A stretch of DNA of 64,000 nucleotides from G965220205 sp965220205 (GTDB lineage: Bacteria; Chloroflexota; Dehalococcoidia; Lucifugimonadales; Australimonadaceae), in the NCBI GenBank assembly GCA_965220205.1, contig OZ244812.1, positions 620,001 to 684,000 on the forward strand. The letters are read 5' to 3'. Below the pieces are notes generated by a model, which was not told the origin of the DNA, did not search any database, and saw only the letters and a list, made by a program, of their open reading frames with translations. The translations under genes were made by a program, and so were the position numbers. Positions within the stretch are counted from its first letter, which is position 1, and each line of letters begins with the position of its first letter. Below, one piece after another: positions 58,020 to 64,000 of the stretch.

Positions 58020-58961
58020 ATGGATAAGGCCGGCATGCGCTCTGCGAGGTTGATTCGCGTAAGCACGACGAGAATCGATGGTGGGAATCTGTTCGGCTCT
58101 GTCGCCAAGGAGCGATGGGAGCGGTTCGTCTCACCGGACCGACAAAACCGGGTTGCCGTCGGGAACTACAGCATGCTGCTGGAGCACTCGGACGGCTGGG
58201 TGCTCGTGAACGCCGGTCCCGGCGACAAGGCCCCGCTGAATCTCGACATTGCGCCCATGCGCAGCCGCTCGTCGCTCCTGCGCGACCTGCGGGAGCTGGG
58301 CCTCGTTCCGAAGGACATTGCGGTGGTCATCTACACCCACATGTACAACGAGCATGTGGGCGGCGGCACGCATATGACCTCGTCGGGGCGCGTGCTTCCA
58401 ACGTTCCCCAACGCCCGCTACGTGGTGCAGCGCGACGCGCTCGAAGAGGCCGAGCGGCCTAACGAACGCAACGCTCGCTACTACCGGTCCGACGACTACG
58501 AGCCGCTGCGGGAAGCAGACCAGCTGGAAGTCATCGAGGGCGGCAGCGAGGTCGTATCGGGCGTCTGGGTAGAGCCTGCGCCCGGACCGACCGCTGGGCA
58601 TCAGATCGTCATCGCGCAGAAGAGCAAGACGACCTTTGCGTATCTCGGAATGCTGGTCCCGACGTCTATGCACCTCAGCTCCAACCTCGCTTGTGCGGCC
58701 GACCGCAACCCGGAGGCTAGTTGCCGGACCCGGATGGAAGTCCGCCGGCAAGCCGAGATGGAGTCATGGCAGGTCGGACCGGTGGGGCGCGACGAGTGGG
58801 TCCGCGCGAGCGAGTTGATGGCGCTCGACAGCTTCAGCAACGGCGAGGCCGCTGCGCCAAAGGCGCCGGCGGTCAAGACTCCGGTCCGCCAGGGACGCCC
58901 GGCTCCGGTGGAGCCAGTGGCGCCCGCAACCGCTCGGCGAACCGTTGTCGGCGTCGTCTAG
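58020..58961 (+). CDS. Metallo-beta-lactamase-fold protein with degenerate metal ligands
   Basis: 313 aa. The fold is clear (VAVGNYSMLLEHSDGWVLVN; VLPTFPNARYVVQRDALEEA), but the ligand motifs are changed: the THxHxDH motif reads THMYNEH (second His to Tyr, Asp to Glu; about residues 105-111). The PGHTPGH segment reads PGPTAGH (third His ligand to Pro), and the GDLVPT Asp reads GMLVPT. A zinc centre is therefore improbable. The C-terminus (about 40 aa, rich in Pro, Ala and Val) is disordered. It has its own strong promoter. Possibly a regulatory or binding protein. Confidence 0.78.
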   Translation: MDKAGMRSARLIRVSTTRIDGGNLFGSVAKERWERFVSPDRQNRVAVGNYSMLLEHSDGWVLVNAGPGDKAPLNLDIAPMRSRSSLLRDLRELGLVPKDIAVVIYTHMYNEHVGGGTHMTSSGRVLPTFPNARYVVQRDALEEAERPNERNARYYRSDDYEPLREADQLEVIEGGSEVVSGVWVEPAPGPTAGHQIVIAQKSKTTFAYLGMLVPTSMHLSSNLACAADRNPEASCRTRMEVRRQAEMESWQVGPVGRDEWVRASELMALDSFSNGEAAAPKAPAVKTPVRQGRPAPVEPVAPATARRTVVGVV

Positions 58962-58984
58962 GGGTCGCCCGCGACCTCGCAACC

Positions 58985-59728
58985 TCAGCTGTCCCTCCCG
59001 CTCTCCCAGCCGAGCGCTTTAAGTTCCGTCACGTCCGTCGCGGACAGCGGCGCTTGATTCAGCATGTCGGGACGCCGCTCCAGTGTTCTGCGCAGCGCCT
59101 CGCGCCGCCGCCATCGCGCAACCGCCGCGTGGTCGCCGGACAGCAACACCGGAGGCGCGGCCATCTCTCTGAACTCCGACGGTCTCGTGTATTGCGGGTA
59201 CTGGAGCAGCCCGGACGTATGGGAATCGTCGGCGAGGGCATCGTCGCCGTGCCCCAACGCGTCCGGCTGTAGGCGAATTACCGAGTCGACGACGACGAGG
59301 GCAGGGAGCTCGCCTCCGGTCAGCACGTAGTCGCCGATGCTGATCTCCTCGGAGACGAGGCCTTGACGCACGCGCTCGTCCACGCCTTCATAGCGTCCGC
59401 ACAGCAGCGTGATCACCGGCTCTCGCGACAGCCTCTCGGCGTGCTCCTGGGTGTAGGGCGTTCCCTGGGGACTCATCAGCACGACGGGGGATCCCGCCGG
59501 TAAGCTCAGCGACTCGACCGCCTCGAACAGCGGCTCTGGCCGCATGACCATCCCCGGTCCGCCGCCGAACGGCGCGTCGTCGACCGTCCGATGGCGGTCG
59601 TGGGTGTAGTCGCGTAGGTCATGCACATCGACGCGCGCGATCCCGGCGCGGCGCGCCCGGCCGACGACGCCGGCCTCGAGCATGGGCGGGAAGAGGTCGG
59701 GGAAGATCGTGACGACGTGGATGTGCAT
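58985..59728 (-). CDS. trmD: tRNA (guanine-N1)-methyltransferase
   Basis: 247 aa, makes m1G37 in tRNA with SAM (deep trefoil-knot fold). IHVVTIFPDLFPPMLEAGVV, DYTHDRHRTVDDAPFGGGPG, VVLMSPQGTPYTQEHAERLS, LLCGRYEGVDERVRQGLVSE and IGDYVLTGGELPALVVVDSV are TrmD hallmarks, including the catalytic Asp of the DYTHD loop. No rimM, rpsP or rplS neighbours are here, unlike the usual operon. About 17 bp separate it from the mogA-like gene in the same direction. Confidence 0.96.
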   Translation of the reverse strand: MHIHVVTIFPDLFPPMLEAGVVGRARRAGIARVDVHDLRDYTHDRHRTVDDAPFGGGPGMVMRPEPLFEAVESLSLPAGSPVVLMSPQGTPYTQEHAERLSREPVITLLCGRYEGVDERVRQGLVSEEISIGDYVLTGGELPALVVVDSVIRLQPDALGHGDDALADDSHTSGLLQYPQYTRPSEFREMAAPPVLLSGDHAAVARWRRREALRRTLERRPDMLNQAPLSATDVTELKALGWESGRDS

Positions 59729-59744
59729 GTCCCAGGGTCGGAGG

Positions 59745-60227
59745 CTAATGCCCCCGGTCGGCCCCGGTGAGCTGGCCGAGGGCGTGGGGCAAAACCGGCA
59801 GCAGCACGTCCAATCCTTCCTGGACGCCCTTGGGGCTGCCGGGCAGGTTGACGATGAGCGTCCGGCCTCGGGCGCCGGCGATGCCTCGCGACAGCATGGC
59901 CATCGGCGTTTTCGTGAGTCCGTAGGCGCGCATCGCCTCGGCGATGCCGGGCGCCAGACGGTCGACCACGGCCCGCGTCGCCTCAGGCATCACGTCCCGG
60001 TCGGTGAACCCTGTCCCCCCGGTCGTCACGATGAGATCGACCGCGTTCGCGTCCGCCCACGCCGCCAGCGTTCGTTCGATCGTATCGCGGTCGTCGGGCA
60101 CGACTGCGTACTCGGCGTGCACGTAGTCCGGGGCCGCGAGCCGGTCGCGGATTGCCGCGCCGCTGGAGTCCTCCCGTTCGCCCCGGGCGCCCATATCGCT
60201 GCTCGTGAGAACGCCGACCCTGTACAT
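59745..60227 (-). CDS. Molybdopterin adenylyltransferase-like protein (MogA/MoaB)
   Basis: 160 aa. YRVGVLTSSDMGARGEREDS, VDLIVTTGGTGFTDRDVMPE, AMLSRGIAGARGRTLIVNLP and GSPKGVQEGLDVLLPVLPHA are the four MogA/MoaB segments; the enzyme adenylates molybdopterin before metal insertion. The ATG at 60227 gives the standard N-terminus; an earlier ATG at 60284 would add 19 unlikely residues. No other moa genes nearby. Upstream, an IS5-type element separates it from the divergent hypothetical gene at 61504. Confidence 0.92.
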   Translation of the reverse strand: MYRVGVLTSSDMGARGEREDSSGAAIRDRLAAPDYVHAEYAVVPDDRDTIERTLAAWADANAVDLIVTTGGTGFTDRDVMPEATRAVVDRLAPGIAEAMRAYGLTKTPMAMLSRGIAGARGRTLIVNLPGSPKGVQEGLDVLLPVLPHALGQLTGADRGH

Positions 60228-60293
60228 AGCGCCGCCATGATAGCACCCGCCCCGCGCCCCCGGGCGAGGGTTGCCGGAGGACACTGGATTGCT

Positions 60294-61494
60294 CTAGGGA
60301 ACCTCTGAACAACTCACAGTCGGCCGAGTGGTGTTGGTGGGGGGCTCTTCAGCGATTCGCAGCCCTCTGCTGGTGCCGTGAACGGGGCTGTTGGGGGTCT
60401 TCTACCGACCCTGCTGGGGCGGATTCCCTGCTCCCAACCCCGATCTGAACCCACTGCGCCTCCGTCATGCCGCCAAGCACCGCTGGGCTCTCATCAGGTT
60501 CGCCAGCCCCAGCAGCACCATCAGCCGTTGCGTGTTCTTGGCCAGCCCCCGGTAGCGGACCTTGGCGTAGCCAAAGTGCCGTTTGACGTACAGGAACGGA
60601 TGCTCCACCTTCGCCCGGACCGACGCCTTGCCCTTCTCCGCCAACGCCTCAGGGCTTCCCGGCTCCAACTGCCGACGTTGGCCCGGCCGCATCGCCACCT
60701 GCCACTCCACCTCCAGCCCCCGATGCTCCGCCCGCTTCTGGACTCCCTGATACCCGGCATCGCCCCACACCTGCGACTCGCCGCCGTGCAGCAACCGGTG
60801 CGCTTCCGTCACGTCGTTCACATTGGCCGGCGTCGTCGCGACGCTGTGCACCACCCCCGTCTCCGCGTCCACCCCGATGTGCACCTTCATCCCGAAATGC
60901 CACCTGTTCCCCTTCTTCACTTGGTGCATCTCCGGGTCTCGCGCACCCGCTCGATTCTTCGTCGACGACGGCGCCTCGATGATGCTCGCGTCCATGATCG
61001 TCCCTTCCTGGAGCAGGAGTCCCTGGGACGCCAGATGCCCTTTGATCTCCGCGAACAGTCCCTCCCCCAGTTCGTGCTCCTCCAACAGATGACGGAAGTT
61101 CAGGATGGTGGTCTCGTCCGGCAGCGGCTCCGACAGCTTCAAGCCCACGAACCGCCGCACCGACTCCACGTCGTACAGCAGGTCCTCCATGCCGGGGTCG
61201 CTGAGGTTGTAGAACAGCTGCACGCAGTGAATCCGCAGCATCGCCGACAGGGCATACGGATGGCGTCCCCGGCCCGCCGTGGGGTAGAAGGGACGGATGC
61301 GCCCTTCCAGCCGTTCCCAGGGGATCAGCCCGCCCATGCGTTCGAGAAATCGCTCCCTGCGGGTCTTGCGCTTCTTGCTCTCGTAGTCCACGTCTGCAAA
61401 GGTCGGTTGGTCCATCATCGCTTCACTCCCTGGCGCTACTGGGTGACTGCCAGGATACTGCCTCAACCTATAGACTTGTTCAGAGATTCCCTAG
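60294..61494. mobile_element. IS5-family insertion sequence, intact
   Basis: The element proper is about 60298-61490. Its ends, GGGAACCTCTGAACAA and TTGTTCAGAGATTCCC, are inverted repeats with one mismatch. Both are bordered by CTAG (60294-60297 and 61491-61494), a 4-bp target duplication of a type common in this family. It encodes one transposase. No frameshift or stop, so it may be active. Confidence 0.93.
60465..61418 (-). CDS. IS5-family DDE transposase
   Basis: 317 aa, catalyses cut-and-paste transposition of the surrounding element. MDQPTFADVDYESKKRKTRR and ALSAMLRIHCVQLFYNLSDP are IS5-type. Catalytic residues: TIMDASIIEAP (Asp), SQVWGDAGYQGVQKR (Asp), and VRAKVEHPFLYVKRHFGYAK (Glu in the R-x-x-x-E-H context). 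ATG 61418 is preferred because AGGGAG lies about seven bases upstream. Single intact frame. Confidence 0.93.
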   Translation of the reverse strand: MMDQPTFADVDYESKKRKTRRERFLERMGGLIPWERLEGRIRPFYPTAGRGRHPYALSAMLRIHCVQLFYNLSDPGMEDLLYDVESVRRFVGLKLSEPLPDETTILNFRHLLEEHELGEGLFAEIKGHLASQGLLLQEGTIMDASIIEAPSSTKNRAGARDPEMHQVKKGNRWHFGMKVHIGVDAETGVVHSVATTPANVNDVTEAHRLLHGGESQVWGDAGYQGVQKRAEHRGLEVEWQVAMRPGQRRQLEPGSPEALAEKGKASVRAKVEHPFLYVKRHFGYAKVRYRGLAKNTQRLMVLLGLANLMRAQRCLAA

Positions 61495-61503
61495 CGTAGC
61501 GGT

Positions 61504-62163
61504 ATGACACTCGGCAACGTTGGGCGCGCTTCCTACGCGGAGTTCGCCGGCAAGCGGAAGGTCCTCATCGTTCCCTACATCGTGGCGATCCGGCCGGACC
61601 CGGAGCTCGTTGGGTTGGTGGCCGAGTACTGGGCGGATGCGTTCGCCCAGGTGCGCAAGCTCGAGACGGGCCTGGGCGAGGTGGGCCATCTGTTCCACGA
61701 GGGCTCCGTAGCGGCTGGAGGGGATGGGCTGGAGGTCCTCGAGCGTGGCAATCCTGTCGGCTTCCCACACCTCAAGGAACTCATCGACCGCGGCGCGCGT
61801 CTGGAGCCGACTGAGGACGTGGAGGCGCTCAAGGAGACGCTCGATCTCCATCGCTGCATCGCGGTCGTCGAGGCGAGCGCGAACGTGATGCGCCGGCTAC
61901 TCGACTGGTTCGACGAGACGCGGCAGCGCCGGTACGCCGCCATTGCCGACAACGTCGTCCGGCACACCGTGGAGAACGGCGTCGCCATGCTCGTGATCAG
62001 TCCCGACCACGAGGTGGCTTTCGCCAACGACGCGGAGGTCGTCTACGTGGCGCCGCCTGTCCTCGACCGCATCAACGCATACTTGCGCGACCACCCGCCG
62101 TATGAACCGGCTCCCACTGACGAGAGCTCGTCCCCGAACGAGGAGACGGCTGGCGGCGTATAA
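61504..62163 (+). CDS. Conserved hypothetical protein downstream of the IS
   Basis: 219 aa, no recognised family. YAEFAGKRKVLIVPYIVAIR and LEVLERGNPVGFPHLKELID lead into a helical region (DVEALKETLDLHRCIAVVEA; RRLLDWFDETRQRRYAAIAD), then VENGVAMLVISPDHEVAFAN. The C-terminus is acidic/Ser-rich. The IS ends only 9 bp before the ATG, so its original promoter and ribosome binding site are cut off; no Shine-Dalgarno is visible now. Expression may depend on the IS or be lost. Confidence 0.7.
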   Translation: MTLGNVGRASYAEFAGKRKVLIVPYIVAIRPDPELVGLVAEYWADAFAQVRKLETGLGEVGHLFHEGSVAAGGDGLEVLERGNPVGFPHLKELIDRGARLEPTEDVEALKETLDLHRCIAVVEASANVMRRLLDWFDETRQRRYAAIADNVVRHTVENGVAMLVISPDHEVAFANDAEVVYVAPPVLDRINAYLRDHPPYEPAPTDESSSPNEETAGGV

Positions 62164-62252
62164 TCCGCACGCCGGAGCAACACTGTCACATCCACCCGTG
62201 CTCCGTGCGCCAAACGCGTCCCATGCGGCAACGCTCGGATGCGTCGAGTCGT

Positions 62253-62327
62253 CGGGGCGTGGCGCAGCGGCAGCGCGCCTGCTTTGGGAGCAGGAGGTCG
62301 GCAGTTCGATCCTGCCCGCCCCGACCA
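62253..62327 (+). tRNA. tRNA-Pro (anticodon TGG)
   Basis: Cloverleaf visible: acceptor CGGGGCG/CGCCCCG, D-stem GCGC/GCGC, anticodon stem CCTGC/GCAGG with loop TTTGGGA (anticodon TGG), T-arm GGCAG TTCGATC CTGCC, and encoded CCA at 62325-62327. Confidence 0.96.
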
Positions 62328-62396
62328 CCATTCGCTGTCGGGCAGAGCGCCGGCAGCGAAGAGCGTCCGTAGCCTCACGCCGGCAGGAGCGGAAGG

Positions 62397-63716
62397 ATGG
62401 ACTCTCGCCAACCCCCGCCGGATCGGCCCAGCGAGAGCGGGTCCTCGCGCCGCAGCTCGGTCCGGCTGTTGTTGTCGCTGCACCTGCCCGCGGTCGTCAT
62501 GGGGTTGGGCACAGGCGGGACCGCGGTCGCTCTTCCAGAGGTTGCCAAGTCATTCGATGTCGGCGTCGGCGTGGCGACGCTGCTGTTCATCGTCCAGATG
62601 GCGGGGGCCACGGCGGCGCCGCTCCCCACTGGTCTGCTCGCGGACCGATTTGGACGCCGCAGAGTGCTCCTCGCAGGCCCGCTGCTGATCGCTGTCGCCG
62701 GACTGCTCACCGCACGCGCGGTCGCATACGGATCGTTCGAAGAGGTGCTCGTCTACCGCTTCGTGGCCGGCTGGGGCCAGCAGATGTGGATGGTGAGCCG
62801 CATCACGGTCATAGCCGACTCAGCGAGCGCAACCAGCCGCGGCCGTCAGATCACGAGCATGTTCGGCGTCCAACGGGTCGGCGCCCTCGGCGGTCCGATT
62901 ATCGGCGGGTTCATCGCCGTGTCGATTGGGCTCTGGGCGCCCTTCGTACTCCAGGGCTTCATGGCGCTGGTCTCCATCATCCCGAGCTACTTCCTGTTGC
63001 GGGAGACGCTCCCTGAGTTCGACCGGCAGGGCCGCCGTTCAGGCCGGGTCGTCGAAGGCGCAGGAGGCATCGTGCCGTGGCGCTCGTTCATGGTCCGGCC
63101 GATCCTCGGCTTGTTCACGGTGCAGTACCTGACGAACGTCACTCGCGGCGGTATCCAGAACGGCAGCGTACTGTTGCTGTTCGCGGCCTACGCCTACGAC
63201 GCAGACCCGGCGCAGTTGGGGATTCTCCGCGGGGCCATGGCCCCGGCCGGCATTCCGTTCACGTTCCTGGCCGGCTATGTGATGGACCGCTTCGGGCGCA
63301 AGTGGAGCATCGTGCCAGGCCAGAGCATCATGTTCCTGAGCATGGCGTTCCTCGCGACGACCTGGTACGCATCGCTCCCATTCACCGCGTTCATTGGGGC
63401 GTACGTCATGTCGCACCTCAGCATCGCCATGCTGTCGGGCAACATGCAGACCATGGGCGCCGACGTTGCGCCGGAGGGCGCTCGCGGCAGGTTCTTCGGA
63501 GTCTCCCGGCTCGTTGCCGAGTCCGGCTCGATGACCAGCCCCACGAGTTTCGCCGTGATCTCGCATCTCCTCAGCTTCGGGGCGGCCTTCGTGTTCATGG
63601 CGGGCACGTCGTTCGCGGCAGCGATGGTGGTCATCTTCGTCATCAAGGAGACGCTGCGCCGGGAGCCGAAGGAGGCGCCTGCCGCAGCAGAGGCTAGACC
63701 TGGGGCTGGCGGCTAG
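62397..63716 (+). CDS. MFS transporter, paralogue of the 14309 gene
   Basis: 439 aa, about 12 hydrophobic helices; motif A GLLADRFGRRRVLLAG and the second-half GYVMDRFGRKWSIVPG. QQMWMVSRITVIADSASATS and RGRQITSMFGVQRVG mirror the MFS at 14309-15604. AGGAG lies seven bases before ATG 62397. It starts 70 bp after the tRNA. Stop overlaps that of the convergent partial MFS gene (CTAG, 63713-63716). Substrate unknown. Confidence 0.9.
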   Translation: MDSRQPPPDRPSESGSSRRSSVRLLLSLHLPAVVMGLGTGGTAVALPEVAKSFDVGVGVATLLFIVQMAGATAAPLPTGLLADRFGRRRVLLAGPLLIAVAGLLTARAVAYGSFEEVLVYRFVAGWGQQMWMVSRITVIADSASATSRGRQITSMFGVQRVGALGGPIIGGFIAVSIGLWAPFVLQGFMALVSIIPSYFLLRETLPEFDRQGRRSGRVVEGAGGIVPWRSFMVRPILGLFTVQYLTNVTRGGIQNGSVLLLFAAYAYDADPAQLGILRGAMAPAGIPFTFLAGYVMDRFGRKWSIVPGQSIMFLSMAFLATTWYASLPFTAFIGAYVMSHLSIAMLSGNMQTMGADVAPEGARGRFFGVSRLVAESGSMTSPTSFAVISHLLSFGAAFVFMAGTSFAAAMVVIFVIKETLRREPKEAPAAAEARPGAGG

Positions 63717-64000
63717 GCGCGGAACGCGGCGACTTCGCGCCAGCGGAGCGCGACCGCTCCCACGAACACCAGCGACAGCGCGCTGCCGACGAGCACAGCG
63801 TTCGGCGAGCCGATGGGCGACGCGACTACTCCCGCCAGGAACTGGCCGATGCTCGGCGAGCCGACCGCCAACACCTGTTGCACGGAAGACGCGCGCCCGC
63901 GAACAGCGTCGGGCACGATCAGCTGGAGCGTCGTCTGCCGGACGATGCTGCTGATGCCGTCCAGCCCGCCGACGAAGATGAGAAACACGAATGAGAGCCA
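63713..64000 (-). CDS. MFS-like transporter, C-terminal part (cut by window edge)
   Basis: The last about 95 residues of a major facilitator of the MFS_3/enterobactin-exporter-like type: SSIVRQTTLQLIVPDAVRGR, then ASSVQQVLAVGSPSIGQFLA and two terminal helices (NAVLVGSALSLVFVGAVALR). The frame is open to the window end, so the gene starts beyond 64000. Confidence 0.8.
   Translation of the reverse strand, partial: WLSFVFLIFVGGLDGISSIVRQTTLQLIVPDAVRGRASSVQQVLAVGSPSIGQFLAGVVASPIGSPNAVLVGSALSLVFVGAVALRWREVAAFRA

Overview
The window is GC-rich, densely packed bacterial DNA. It has mostly ATG/GTG/TTG starts preceded by clear GGAGG-type ribosome binding sites, a class Ia ribonucleotide reductase, and many paralogous catabolic genes: four Rieske oxygenases, paired acyl-CoA dehydrogenases, a CaiB/BaiF CoA-transferase, amidohydrolase, dienelactone hydrolase, class II aldolase and thiolase/DUF35. 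The mix fits a Chloroflexota (SAR202/Dehalococcoidia-like) heterotroph. This is inference from gene content only: no rRNA or other decisive marker is present.

Layout. 0-4.1 kb: oligopeptide/dipeptide ABC transporter (permease, then both ATPases on the other strand) around a zinc-ribbon beta-propeller protein. 4.4-5.3 kb: two overlapping small genes, one like a phage terminase small subunit. 5.8-8.3 kb: Rieske oxygenase, DinB-like protein and a small insertion. 8.5-15.6 kb: an acyl-CoA operon (enoyl-CoA hydratase, two acyl-CoA dehydrogenases, tandem CoA-transferase, MFS). 15.8-20.8 kb: small membrane protein, EutA-like reactivase + bicupin, gamma-glutamyltransferase. 20.8-28.7 kb: ABC-2 exporter, a leaderless ATPase gene, acetyltransferase, aminotransferase, kinase, BNR protein, dienelactone hydrolase. 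28.8-32.3 kb: a second EutA-like + bicupin pair with an insertion at its 3' end. 32.5-38.1 kb: three Rieske oxygenases interrupted by an ATPase/nuclease-like cassette. 38.2-45.4 kb: thermonuclease, aldolase, ATPase/PIN cassette, DUF35 + thiolase-like pair, amidohydrolase, PCD-VOC fusion. 46.3-49.9 kb: periplasmic-binding-like protein, SDR, HEPN remnant, RidA, hydrolase. 50-53.5 kb: nrdB and nrdA. 54-60.2 kb: lipid genes, nitroreductase-like protein, metallo-beta-lactamase-fold pseudoenzyme, trmD, mogA-like. 60.3-61.5 kb: intact IS5-type element. Then a conserved hypothetical gene, tRNA-Pro and two MFS genes.

Most unusual signals: (1) two paralogous bicupin/EutA-like gene pairs without any EutBC; (2) a dispersed intergenic element made of three 10-bp units, a palindromic core and inverted downstream units, whose unit base and downstream arm change together between copies; (3) two insertions that each place one hypothetical gene behind a minus-strand gene while duplicating that gene's 3' end exactly (40 bp) or nearly so (97 bp, one mismatch); (4) two ATPase + nuclease-like cassettes lodged in the catabolic array; and (5) a CoA-transferase whose inter-domain linker is a dispersed hairpin repeat. 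Several gene remnants (HEPN protein, 2-hydroxyacid dehydrogenase, pentapeptide protein) show ongoing rearrangement.
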